Assembly (NCBI RefSeq): GCF_004115215.2
Contig: NC_041744.1
Coordinates: forward strand, 1 to 64,000
Source of the DNA: Ornithorhynchus anatinus
Taxonomy: Eukaryota > Chordata > Mammalia > Monotremata > Ornithorhynchidae
Reading direction: 5' to 3'
Length of the DNA: 64,000 bases
Both the position numbers and the translations under genes were made by a program. The notes under the pieces were generated by a model. The model searched no databases. It had not been told where the DNA came from and saw only the letters and a list, made by a program, of their open reading frames with translations. The first letter of the stretch is position 1; each line of letters begins with the position of its first letter. Below are positions 33,545 to 44,828 of the stretch, in pieces.

Positions 33545-34463
33545 TCATTCATTCATTCATCCTATAGTATTTATTGAGCGCTTACTATGTGCAGAGCACT
33601 GTACTAAGCGCTTGGAATGTACAAGTCGGCAACAGATAGAGTCCCTGTTCTTGGACGGGCTTACAGTCTAATTGGGGGAGACAGACAAAAACAATGGCAA
33701 TAAATAGAATCGGGGGAAGAACATCTCATTAAAACAATAGCAAATAAATAAAATCAAGGTGATGTATATCTCATTAACAAAATAAATAGGGTAATGAAGA
33801 TATATACAGTTGAGCGGACAAGTACAGTGCTGAGGGGATGGGACGGGAGAGGGGGAGGAGCAGAGGGAAAGGGGGGAGAAGAGGGTTTAGCTGTGGAGAG
33901 GTGAAGGGGGGTAGAGGGAGCAGAGGGAAAAGGGGAGCTCAGTCTGGGAAGGCCTCTTGGAGGAGGTGAGCTTTAAGTAAGGTTTTGAAGAGGGGAAGAG
34001 AATTAGTTTGGCAGAGGTGAGGAGGGAGGGCATTCCAGAACCATGGGAGGATGTGGCCCAGGGGTCAACGGCGGGATAAGTGAGAACGGGGGACGGTGAG
34101 GAGGTGGGCAGCAGAGGAGCGGAGCGTGTGGGGTGGGCAGTAGAAAGAGAGAAGGGAGGAGAGGTAGGAAGGGGCAAGGTGATGGGGAGCCTTGAGGCCT
34201 ACAGTGAGAAGTTTTTGTTTTGTGCAGAGGTTGATGGGCAACCACTGGAGGTTTTTGAGAAGGGGAGTAACATGCCCAGAGCGTTTCTCCAGGAAGATGA
34301 GCCAGGCAGCAGAGTAAAGAATAGACTGGAGTGGGGCGAGAGAGGAAGAAGGGAGATCAGAGAGCAGGCTGACACAGTAATCTAGCCGGGATATGACAAG
34401 ATCCTGTAGCAGTAAGACAGACATTTGGGTGGAGAGGAAAGGGCGGATCTTGGCGATATTATA
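33545..34463 (-). mobile_element. L2 LINE, 3' quarter, young type
   Basis: Starts with the ATTC-type tail in reverse (33545-33560), then the 3' UTR and the ORF2 C-terminus, back to the '[10 protein letters not shown]' region. It interrupts the 5' flank of V1R copy 3 that is continuous in units 2 and 4. It closely resembles the copies at 15 and 59 kb. Confidence 0.9.
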
Positions 34464-34470
34464 TTATATT

Positions 34471-34607
34471 AAAGGTCACCAGTGACCACTTTCTTGCCAA
34501 ATCCAGTGGCTCTTACTCCATCCTAATCTTCCTCGACCTCTCAGCTGTCTTTGTCACTGTGGAGCATCCTCCTCTCCTCAACATGTTATCCAACCTTAGC
34601 TTCATTG
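34471..34607 (+). repeat. 137-bp duplicate of an L2 segment at 30910-31046
   Basis: Same length as 30910-31046, with four differences counted by eye (about 97% identity). It is not flanked by the rest of that L2. An ATATT microsatellite sits at its left edge. Confidence 0.92.
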
Positions 34608-34611
34608 TGGA

Positions 34612-34940
34612 AACAGTATGACCTAGAGGAAATATACCGGACCTTGGAGTCAGAGGACATGGGTTGCAATCTTGGCGATGTCAACTGTCTGCTGTAGGAT
34701 CTTGGGGGAAGCACTTAACTTTTCTATGCCTCAGGTTGATTATCTGTAAAATGGGGATTAAATACCTCTTTTCCCTCCAACCTAAATTGTGAGCCCCATG
34801 TGGTACAGAGGTAATATATTATATTATATTATAGTACAGAGGTACTATATATACAGAGGTCCAATCTGATTAATTTGTATCTACCTTAGCACTCAGAACT
34901 GAGATTGACTCATAACAAGTGAATAACAAATATCATAGCA
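34612..34940 (+). mobile_element. Diverged SINE with an internal small duplication
   Basis: Head 'gaaacagtatgacctagagg', core and tail are recognisable. Near 34806-34860 a 'gtacagaggta' piece is repeated around an ATATT run. Confidence 0.72.
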
Positions 34941-35224
34941 ATAATAACAATGAAAGAAGAAGAGGCTAAGAATAAAAATAAGAGTTAGAATGATATTAAC
35001 AAATAGGTAATAAGCCTTTCCCAGGATGAGAACCTGGGTTCCAGTTCAGGTGGAACTGATCCTTTGCCTCAGGATCTGGAGGAATCTGGTGACTTCCTAG
35101 AATTCGAGTTTCCACAAGGATTTCTCCCATTCCTATCTCACCTACCCAAATCTCTCTCCTCCATGAGAATCTCGGATTTCCTGCTCCCTCCATGTCATTT
35201 CCACACATATTCCCACTGAGGTCT

Positions 35225-35500
35225 CAAGCTCAAAATGTCCAAAACTGAACTCCTCATCTTCCCTCCCATAGTCTCTTCTTCACCTAACTTTCCCATCACA
35301 TTTGCCAACACTGCCATCTCACCCCAACCTTTAGTATCATCCTTGACTCCTAGCTCTCTTTATTCTCATATTCAGTCTGCAGCTAAATCCCATTGTATTT
35401 TCCTTCATAATATTTTCTGGATCAACTGCTTCCTAACCATCACAGTGACCACCATCCTGGTGCAGGCACTTGTCATACTCTAATTACTATGTGGACACCC
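35225..35500 (+). mobile_element. Old L2 fragment (ORF2, after the YADD box)
   Basis: '[14 protein letters not shown]' and later 'ALVIL' match the L2 C-terminal region. Strongly diverged. Confidence 0.7.
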
Positions 35501-35999
35501 TACCCCTATGGATGTCATTTCTGATGACAGGAGAGTTTCCATTGGCATGATTCTGAGTCACAGTGTCAGCATCAGAAATCAAGGCAATACTGTGGGCCAC
35601 GAAAAACTGGAATGTAGTCGATCTCCTAAACACTAAAGCTATTCCCACTGCAACACAGTTGTGCTGGGAAAGAGGGAGTCAGAGAAGCATGGCCAGCAGC
35701 AGAATACCTAAACGACTGTTTCCTGGAATGCTGCAATTGAAAATGGAAATCAAGGAGAGTAGAGGAGACCATTTTAAGTGCATGCTGAATCAAAGGCTCA
35801 GGCCATGCTAAATCCCAGCTAGGAATCAAAAGCTCTACAGAGACGAGCATGATGCAATGTGATCAGGAAGGTGGTGTTGCAGCCGGAACTCTGTTAGGAT
35901 TGTGAAAGTAAGAGGCAAAGGAGAAACAGCTCAGATGTTGCAAACTACAAAGACAGAACAATAAGGGGCAGTCTTGCCGACATACTCTAGCATGATGAT
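35501..35999. other. No recognised gene or repeat
   Basis: Unique-looking sequence. An 82-codon open frame at 35563-35811 matches no family I recognise. Confidence 0.4.
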
Positions 36000-36900
36000 T
36001 TATTTCTTTTGTACTCTTTCAAACAGTTCAGTCTCAATCAAGTGCTCAACTTTATTACACTGTACTCTCCCAGCTGCTTAGTAAAGTCCTCTGCACACAG
36101 TAATCCCTCAATGAATACCACTGATGGACTGATTGCATGCATAATGCAGCCAGGATTGTGCCTGTTCCCTTAGATTTTTCATACTCACACAGCAGTGAAC
36201 TAATAACACCATCACTTACATCTTCTTCAAATTCCAAGGACAAGATTCTGTGTGTGTGTGTGTGTGTGTGCGTGCACACATGCGTACACGTTACATCTGG
36301 TGGCAGGGAGACCAGTGAGGAGATTGTTAGAGTATACCCGTCCTCACTAGTCTTTCTTCTTCCACGCTCTTCCCACTACTGTCCAGACTTCACTCTGTTG
36401 CCTGGATCACCTTTCTAAAATGCCATTTTGTCTTACCCGCACTGCTTGTGTATTCAACCTGGGAGGGCAGCTCTTGGACAGGAAGACTATTTCAGGACAA
36501 GACTGAGGCAGCATTTATAAGAAACTTTCCTCAACTCTCCACTCCCTCAAGGAATGATTAGTGTGTGTGTGAGTGGAGGAAGGGGAGATGGAAGGTGTCA
36601 GTTTGTGACTCGTTGAGCTCTAATCCACTCTGACACTCAGACTGGGACCTCTCTGGAAATTCTCAAACTCCCCTCTCTCTTGGCTACCAGTCTGGAAAAA
36701 GATGAGCCCAGGTCTCTCGCCGCTATTATCTGTCACCAATTATCACATCAGAGGTGCCCGTGGGAGGACACTGCACCATCAGTGCTATACCTGCACTTCT
36801 TTCTTCCCCCACTACCTGTCCCTCCCCCTTCATGCTCCCTTTCCCTCTCCTACGCTTTCTCTCTTTCCCTCCCCTCCTTCACACCCTCTCCCTGAATTAG
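36000..36900. other. Duplicated flank block D, unit 4 side
   Basis: L2 3' relic at 36000-36130, then landmarks shared with 47640-49330 ('gactgattgcatgcataat', 'gttcccttagatttttcata', 'gaggcagcatttataagaaa'). Contains a (GT)n repeat at about 36249-36272. Confidence 0.65.
36249..36272. repeat. (GT)n microsatellite
   Basis: A dozen TG units. The paralogous position at ~47935-48010 has an interrupted TGTG-rich stretch. Confidence 0.9.
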
Positions 36901-37027
36901 GTTTGGCCCTCAGCTCTTGTACCTGAAAAGAAAGGCATTGTGGGACTTGTACAACATGAATTCCAGATAAGTGGATTTTAGAAGATCCAGGAACCGAGTT
37001 CCCAGTTGATATAAGGAACTAGGGTAA

Positions 37028-37296
37028 ATAATAATAATAATGTTGGCATTTGTTAAGCACTTACTATGTGCTGAGTACTGTTCTAAGCACTGGGATAGAC
37101 ACAGGGGAATCAGGTTATCCCACGTGGGGCTCACACTCTTAATCCCCATTTTACAGATGAGGTAACTGAGGCACTGAGAAGTGAAGGGACTTGCCCAAAG
37201 TCACACAGCTGACAAGTGGCCGAGCCGGGATTCGAACCCATGGCATCTGACTCCAAAGCTCGTGCTCTTTCCACTGAGCCATGCTGCTTCTCTAAA
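37028..37296 (-). mobile_element. Mon-1-type SINE, near full length
   Basis: Reverse SINE from 'ataataataataatgttggc' to 'gagccatgctgcttctc'. Confidence 0.93.
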
Positions 37297-37439
37297 TGAG
37301 AGCAGAGAATATTTGGTGTCAGGATTTGGTTGATTTTCATTTTGACCACAAAGTATTTTATGTTTACTATAGTCTTGTGAGCTTTTTGTTTTTTTGAATT
37401 TGTCATTTTAAGTGCACTATGGGGCACTGTGATAGTCAT

Positions 37440-37635
37440 CCCAGCATTTCAGTAAAGCTTTAAAGGAGGGGAGATCTGTGGTCTGCTGGATGTGAACCGG
37501 GAGGTAGCTTTCAGGGGGAGAGAGGGCATGAGCAAGAGGTCTGTGGCAGGAGAGATGAGAATGAAGTACAGTGACTAGGTTGCCTTGAGAGGAAAGAAAA
37601 ATGCAAGCTGGTATGGAGTGTGAGAAGAGTATGGA
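37440..37635 (-). mobile_element. Old L2 ORF2-end remnant
   Basis: 'cagtaaagctttaaaggagg' to 'gacatgagaa'-like sequence, the same remnant as at 17.1-17.9 and 49.6-49.95 kb. Confidence 0.6.
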
Positions 37636-37639
37636 TAGA

Positions 37640-38345
37640 AAAGCAAAGTCATCTAGTGGATAGAGCATGAGCCTAGGAGTTGGAAAGACCTGGGTTCGAG
37701 CCTCTACTCTGCTACTTGTCTGCAGTGTGAACTTGGGCATGCCACTTCACATCTCTTCACCTGTTATCCTACCTAGAAAATCGAAATTAATGATAATAAT
37801 AATAATGATGGTACTTGTTAAACACTTACTATGTGTCAAGCACTATTTTTAGCCCTGGAAAGAAACAAGATAATCAGGTTGTCCCACTTGGGACTCACAG
37901 TCTTAATCCCCATTTTGCAGAGGAGGTAACCGAGGAACCAAGAAGTGCAATGATTTGCCCAAAGTCATGCAGCTGATAAGTGGCAGAGCCCTGATTAATA
38001 CCCATGAGCCCTGACTACCAAGTTGATGCTCTTTCCACTAAGCCGTGCTGCTTCTCATAAATCGATAGCTGAGGGGGAGAGAATAGAGAGCTGAGGGGCA
38101 GAGGGGCTGAGGAACAGGGGGACAGAGACATAAGGGGCATAGTGATGAGGGTAGAGAGCAGATACCCTCGGAGAGGCAAAGGGAGAAGAGAGTTGAAGGG
38201 TAGGGGGTAATGATAATGATGATAATAACTGAGATTGTGAATACCATGTTACAGGCACAGGGACTGTGTCTGACCTGATTACCTTGTATCTACCTTAGTA
38301 CTTAGAATAATGTTTGAGAGACAGTTGCTAACAAATACTACCATG
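37640..38345 (+). mobile_element. Old SINE interrupted by a second SINE
   Basis: 5' half at 37640-37785 ('gtcatctagtggatagagca'); 3' half at 38228-38345 ('ctgagattgtgaatacca' to 'gctaacaaatactacc'). The same SINE is uninterrupted at 49945-50215. Confidence 0.8.
37790..38058 (-). mobile_element. SINE inserted in the older SINE
   Basis: Reverse SINE from 'ataataataataatgatggt' to 'aagccgtgctgcttctc'. It is followed by ~150 bases of purine-rich sequence (38059-38210) that is also absent from the paralogous site. Confidence 0.9.
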
Positions 38346-39372
38346 ATTACAACAGGTAGGATGAAACAAAAAAGAACGAACTGGTGGATTACCTTAAAGC
38401 TACTGGTGAGGCTCTTTTTGACATAGAGAGGAATGAGTAACCATTAGGAGTTTTTGTCTTCTCAAGACGAAGGGACCTCATCAGAATTTAGGAGGGAGTC
38501 ATGGTAAACTGGCCGCGACCTGAAAGGTCCTTGTCCGCTGGAGCAATGAGCCACCTTAAGACTGGCGCTCTGTAGCTGCCACTGTGCAAATAAGCTTCTC
38601 AAGTGCAGGAACCTGTAGAATATTTGGAGAAATTGAGTCTCCTAAGATTACAGATACTTGGAAAACTTTCCAATCTTAATCCTATTATCCTGATTTCTAA
38701 CATCATTACTTATAGTTATTCTTAATCCATCATTATCCTTCTTTGTCTCTGTCTAGCCTCTGTCCTTGTCATTGAATTCCAGAGGAATGAGCATGGAATT
38801 GTAAAAATGGAGAACAGTGATGCAGACCCAGGTCTGCCTCTGGCCTTGAGCTGGTCACTTTGCTTCTATGGACTTTAGTTTCCTAACCAGTAAAATGGAG
38901 ATGTGATGCCTGCTATCCCTCCCTCTTAGGCTGTACACATTTGTACCTATTTTATATAACTATTTATCAAGCATTAACCTATGTACATGGTAACATTCCT
39001 TTTTATTTCTATCTGTAATATACTTTATTATCTGCCCCATCACTCTCCATGCCTCCCCCCACCCCAGCTTGGCTTATAATTCCCTGAGGGTATGGATCAT
39101 GTCTTTTGAACTCTCCTGAATGCTTAGTACACTACTCTACACAAAGTAAGTATTCAGAAATACTGTTGATGGATTAGACTGTAATTGTTTATATTTATCC
39201 CAGCACTTAGTTCAATAGGTACTTAAAAAAGACGAATGGCAACGAGTGAACATCAAAAATGAGGCCCTCCTAAGCTCATAGTACATGCTTAGCACTCAGA
39301 AGGCAATTAATAAATTTGTTTAAAACTACTATTACAGAGAAAACTCTGATCATGTATAGTAGGAAACAAGTA

Positions 39373-39628
39373 CAGCGTGGCTCAGTGGAAAGAGCACGGG
39401 CTTTGGAGTCAGAGGTCATGGGTTCGAATCCCAGCTCGGCCACTTGTCAGCTGTTTGACTTTGGGCAAGTCACTTAACTTCTCGGTGTCTCAGTTCCCTC
39501 ATCTGTAATATGGGGATTAAGACTGTGAGCCCCACGTGGGACAACCTGATTCCCCTGTGTCTACCCCAGTGCTTAGAACAGTGCTTGGCACATAGTAAGC
39601 ACTTAACAAATACCAACATTATTATTAC
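39373..39628 (+). mobile_element. Young SINE, unit-specific
   Basis: 'acagcgtggctcagtggaaa' to 'gcacttaacaaataccaaca', close to consensus. Absent at the paralogous position near 51285, so it inserted after duplication. Confidence 0.9.
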
Positions 39629-40261
39629 AATATCTCTACTATGAATCCTTTTAATCATCAGTCTTCATCTTCATCAGCAACCTCACCATCGATGCCAACA
39701 TCATTATTAACTTCATCATCTCTCCCTCAAGAGGCCCTTCCAACCCTATTCTCCCTCCCACTTGGCATCACCTAGGCTGTAGCCTTACAGCACTTTGATA
39801 CCCCAGGCCCAGCCCCACAGTGTTATGTCCATCTCTTAAACTTTGGCATTTCCCCTTTTTGTACTTTCTTTTAATGCCTGCCTCCCCTCTAGACTGCAGT
39901 TCTTGTTGGTTAAGGATCATGTCTATCAACTCTCTTGTACTGTACTCTGACACAGACTAGAGTTAAAAGGGAGATCCCAGATCTCATGGGGATTATAATC
40001 TGCTATTTTTATTTTTATGGTGGTCTCTCTGGTTAGATAGTTGGGCTGATATGTACCTTTTTGCTTTTCTATACTTTCCAAGTTTCTAGTCCAGTACAGT
40101 GCACTAAGAGCTCGTTAAATGATGCTCTCACTTCTATTACTATTACACTATAATTACTAATGTGACAACTATTTCTAATAATAGTAAATGATAAGGACAA
40201 AGATGACAAAAATAACAAGAATAATGAGAAAGGTAGTAGAGTTGTCCTTTGGTTCAAAGAC

Positions 40262-40650
40262 ATTTTTTATGGTATTAGCTAAGCATTTACTATAGGCCAG
40301 GCACTGTACTAAGCACCCAGGCACTGTACTAAGAACTGGGGTTCACACAAGTTACTCAGGTTGGACACAGTCTCTGCCAAACGTGGAGCTCGTAGCCTGA
40401 AAGCCCATTTTGTAGCTGAGGTAACTGAGGCTCAGAGAAGTAAAGTCACTACCCCAAGGTTTTCCAGAATGTCTGTTTATTGTTACATTGTTCTCTCCCA
40501 CGTGCTTAGTACTGTGATCTGCACCCAGTAAGCACTCAATATATACGCTTGAATGAATGGATGAAAATGACAGAACAAGGATTAGAACAAAGGGCCTTCT
40601 GACTCCAAGCCCTGTACTCTACCCACTAGACCATACTCCTTCCCATTTCC
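40262..40650 (-). mobile_element. Old SINE split by an L2 3' end
   Basis: Reverse SINE 40262-40465 and 40566-40650, with an L2 3' fragment (40466-40565, 'tgcttagtactgtgatctgc', ending GAATGAATGG) between. A ~20-base repeat ('caggcactgtactaag' twice, 40298-40333) lies in its first half. The paralogous nest is at 51965-52465. Confidence 0.75.
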
Positions 40651-40928
40651 ACCTCTGGTGGTGAAATTTTATCTAGGATTGTGTTGTTGCGAGTGAATTT
40701 CTTCCATAATCGCCCCCCGTGTGCATAAAAACTCAGTCATGCACATTATATGGTTCTTTACCATTTTGATGAGCATTGGTCAGACACCAGTCATGGGGAA
40801 GCATGGTCTGTCCAGCAAGACATGTGCATGAATTTGTATTTGCAGTAGTGGGCATGGTTTGCATGAGGTATTAACTCTCCCTGGCCTGGCCTAGTCCTTG
40901 TATGCAAAGCCATGCATCATGGAAATGC

Positions 40929-41304
40929 TGGAAGACCATGAGAACCTTGAACTTACCCCCAGTGTTTCTGACTGTTTCCCTCTTCTGGGTTATCCCTCTT
41001 CCCCAAACCAATGACTCAGAATTATCAGGCATTGTGTGGTGTCACTGGCCATGTGGAAACTTGGAACAGGGTACCAGGACACCAGGCAGTTCTGCTTCCA
41101 GGTCACAAACACAGACAGACATGGAAGCCAGATCAGTGGAGATGGAGGTACCAGGCTTCCAGGTATACAGGAGAATGAGACTTGCAGGACAGGGTGTTTC
41201 TAACCCCTCCATCCAAGTTCCATAACTATCCTGTTCCCCACATCCCTGGATTTCCCCCGCTCCCCATCAGGCATGCACCATTTCCCAAGACCCTAAGAGG
41301 GATT
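40929..41304. other. 3' flank of V1R copy 4
   Basis: Almost identical to 32280-32546 over its last ~270 bases, including the CAGACAGACATGGAAGCC landmark. Confidence 0.75.
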
Positions 41305-42218
41305 TCAGTTGGGAATATGAGAATCTCTTTTCCAGAACATTCTCAACCTCCTGTCACTGAGAATCATCAGAAATGGGCTGACAGCTGAAAACATTAAAGA
41401 CATAATGCTGTTGCTATTAAGAATGAGAGTGGAATTTATCTTAATATTTAATAAAAAACTTAGGGTGATTGTGTTTTGTCCATAGAAGAACACGTAGAGG
41501 GTGACCAGGGCAATGATTCTCTTTGCTGCTCTGACCTCGGGCATTGCCTTGGGGGAGCATCCAGCCCTGTGGATGTGTTGGACCTGCCGGTGGTGTCTCT
41601 TCAGGACAAATATCACGTAGCCACTGGCCATGCTCATGAGTCCCACGAAGAATATATCGCGGAGGGAGAGCACCACTGCAAACACCAGGGTTGAGACTGC
41701 ACTGGTCATGATGGAGCAGTATTTCAGGAGGATGACCCTATTTATACTGGTGCTGTTACGAGGTCCCATCGTGTCCATCGGTGTAGTCACATCAAAGAGC
41801 AGATTGAGGATCCAGAAGAAGAGGCAGGAGGGGAGGATGTACTTGGGGAATTGGGTTTTGACTCCTGCCCACTGGGTGGTGCCAGGACTGATGGTGACAG
41901 CCTGGAAGACGCTCAGGAGGCAGGTGGTGCAGATGGCAAGACCCGTGCCACCCGATAAATGTATAAGAGGATTTTACAACCAACGTCATCCAGGAAATTG
42001 TTCATCCCCCAAGCAAACAGGATGTCAGGGATCCCTCGGCTGAGAAGGGCCATGGTGTTGGCCAGGGCCAGGTGGGCTAGGATCAGGTCCCGAGGATTCA
42101 GCTGGTGGGTGGTGGAGACCACGTATGCATACACCAGGAGGAGGAACACATTCCCTGAGACCCCAAAGACAATTTGTAACAGAAAGAGAATCCCAAAGGC
42201 ATGTTCGTTAGCATCCAT
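41305..42218 (-). pseudogene. V1R vomeronasal receptor, one frameshift (copy 4)
   Basis: Single-exon V1R: ATG at 42218 (MDANEHAFGILFLLQIVFG), stop at 41305 after 'KRDSHIPN'. Codons 1-91 are open through TM3's start ('LLYIYRVAR'). One base is missing near 41941, just before 'LAICTTCLLS'; after it the frame is open to the normal stop, with 'TPMDTMGPRNSTSIN' (loop 2 glycosylation site), 'LKRHHRQVQHIH', 'TLYVFFYGQNTITLS' and 'SPFLMILSDRRLR'. Apart from that indel the gene looks functional, so it is either a very recent pseudogene or an intact gene with an assembly error. Its 3' half and downstream flank are almost identical to copy 3. The acceptor tract upstream is present. Confidence 0.92.
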
Positions 42219-42419
42219 TCTCTTCACCCGGCTGTTTCAGAAGAGATCTTCAGTAGTACAATCTGGGAAATGAGAGAACTAGAGAGAAACAAATATACGC
42301 ATTGAGAGATAGAGTCAGAGAGTGTCAAGAGTCAGAGGAAAGGACAGAAACACAAAAAGTCACAGAGAGAGAGGAGGTGAGGGAGAGAGAGTGGCAGAAG
42401 GAGTGACAGAAATCAAACC

Positions 42420-42830
42420 ATCAATCAGTGGTATTTATTGATCATTCCCTCTGTGTAGACCACTGTTTTAAGTGCTTTGGAGAATATTCATTCAATATTC
42501 ATTCAATAATATTTATTGAGCGCTTACTATGTGCAGAGCACTGTACTAAGCGCTTGGAATGTACAAATCAGCAACAGATAGAGACAGTCCCTGCCCTCTG
42601 ACAGGCTAACAGTCTAATCGGGGGAGACAGGCAGACAAGAACAATGGCAATAAATAGAGTCAAGGGGAAGAACATCTCATAAAAACAATGGGAAATAAAT
42701 AGAATCAGGGTGATGTACATATCATTAAACAAAATAAACAAAATAAAAGAATACAGTACAACACAATTAGGAGACACAGTCCCTGCCACTTATCAACCTT
42801 ACTGTCTAGAGGGTAGGAAACAGATATATG
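42420..42830 (-). mobile_element. L2 3' end with a younger L2 3' end nested inside
   Basis: Outer reverse L2 end at 42420-42483 and 42751-42830 (matching 21627-21775). Inner reverse L2 end at 42484-42750, starting with ATTC units. AGAATA occurs at both edges, a likely target-site duplication. Confidence 0.85.
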
Positions 42831-43094
42831 TAGACAATGTGGGCAACGAACCTGCTACCTCTCACATGCCAAGTGAGAGTTCTGCCACTTCAGTTTATTC
42901 CCCTCAGAGAGTCAACAGAGAGACGGAGGAAGAGAGAGGTAGAATTGGTGAATTAGATGGAGATGGTAAGGCAGTGAAAGCAAGTCAGAAAGAGACAGTG
43001 TGAGTCAAAGAGAGACAGAAAAAGCTCTAGATAGATAGAGACAAGTCAAGGAGGGAAAGGCGGATGGAGAGTAAGAGTTAGAGAGGCACAGAAA

Positions 43095-43232
43095 TCAATC
43101 CCTCATTGGCATTCTATGAGCAGTTACTGTGTTCAGACCACTGTAATAAGTGTTTGGGAGGGTAAAATGAAACAGTTGATAGAATGATTCCCTGCCCACG
43201 ATGAGCATACCGTCCAGGGGGAAGACATACAT
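43095..43232 (-). mobile_element. L2 LINE 3' end fragment
   Basis: Paralogous to 22044-22188 ('tctatgagcagttactgtgt'). Confidence 0.75.
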
Positions 43233-43244
43233 TAGGGTTTTCAT

Positions 43245-44212
43245 ATATGACAAAGCTCATCTTCCCACCCAAAACCCTGTCCTCTCTTGACTTTCCCATC
43301 ACTGAAGAAACTCTCCATCCTCTCCATCTCACAGACCCCTAACCTTAGCATTATCCTTGACTCCTCTCTCTCTCTTTCAACACACTTATACTAACCTTCA
43401 CCAGATCCTATCAGTCACACCTTCACAACATAGCTCACATTTGCCCTTTCCTCTCTATCCAAACTGTTACCACGTTAATAGAATCACTCACCCTATCCCA
43501 CTTAGATTACTGCATCAGCTTCCTTGCTGACCTCCCAACCTCCTGTCTCTCTCCCCTCCAGTTCACACTTCACTCCACTCCCCGGTCAACTTTCTCCAAA
43601 AATGTTCAGGACATTTCACCCCCCTCCTTCCTTCTCAAAAATCTCCAGTGGTTGCCCAGCCACTTCCAATATAAAAACTCCTCACCGTTGGCTTTAAAAC
43701 ACTCCATCACCTTCAACCCTCCAACCTCACCTTGCTTCTCTCCTTCTACAACCCAGCTCACACACTTCACACCTCTACTGCTAACCTTCCCATGGTGCCC
43801 CTAAACCTGCCTCTCTCATCACTGCTGACCCTTGGCCCACATCCAGCCCTGGGCCTGGAACACCCTCCCTCCTCATATCCAACAGTCAATTACTCTCCCT
43901 CATTTCAAAGCCTTACTGAAGGCATATCTCCTTCAAGAGGCCTTCCCAAAAGAAGCCCCATTTTTCCTTATCTTCCATTCCCTTCTGCATCATCCTGACT
44001 TGCTTCACTTCCTCTTCACCTTCCCCATCAGCCCGACAGCACTTCTGTATATATCTGTAATTTCATCTGTTTGTAGTGATGTCTGTCTCCACACCTCTAA
44101 ACCAAGAGCTCACTGTGGGCAGGGGGTATCACTGTTTACTGTTGTATTTTATTTCTCAAGCACTTAGTATAGTGTTCTACACACAGTAAGTGCTTAATAA
44201 ATACGATTGAAT
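43245..44212 (+). mobile_element. Old L2 LINE, 3' third
   Basis: Paralogous to 22192-23212: ORF2 C-terminal remnant through the 3' UTR to GAATGAAT. Broken in many places. Confidence 0.83.
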
Positions 44213-44828
44213 GAATATGAGTAAATAAGTTATGAATATGTACAGAAAAAGACAGAAACACAGTATGACAGAGGGAAACAAAGAAAAAATCAGTTGTCAG
44301 ACAGAGGCACAGGGAAAAAGACAGACAGAGATGGAGGGACAAAGGCCAAAAGTCAGAAAAATATATGTATCCCTCAACTATATTTACATACTTACATATA
44401 GAAAGAGAGATACAGAAGGACAGATAGAGACAGATGGAGAGACAGAAAATGACAGAGAGAAACAAAGAAGTGGAGAGAATGAGAGTGAGACAGGTAGAGC
44501 GAGACGGAGAATGCAGAGAGAGGAAGAGAGAAACAGAAACAATGATTAATTCATTTGGATGCTCAGTTAAATTCAGGACTACTTTCAATATGGACCCAAG
44601 ACAAGCATATTTCCCTGTGGGCAGGTTACACAAGCCACCCAGAAGGTTTTCAGGTCCCACTTTGTTCCAATTCAGTCTCAACCCCCAGATAATGCTGAGA
44701 ACCTGCCTCCAATTCAGCAAGACAGGACTGGAACTCTTCAGGTTGGACTGAGGCAGGATGAAGCAGGATTCCCATGGCAACCTTGAGAAAATTTAAAGGA
44801 GATGAGGGAAGAAGCCTGGAATACCCTG
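44213..44828. other. GA-rich repeat and flank block F, unit 4
   Basis: GACAGA/GAGA-rich to ~44540, then block F as in unit 2 ('caagcatatttccctgtggg', 'gattcccatggcaacctt'). Confidence 0.7.

Larger units (their letters stand above)
38360..40928. other. Duplicated flank block E, unit 4
   Basis: Collinear with 50240-52750 (unit 5) and, in part, with units 2 and 3. Contains old SINE and L2 ends and the features listed separately. No gene recognised. Confidence 0.65.
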
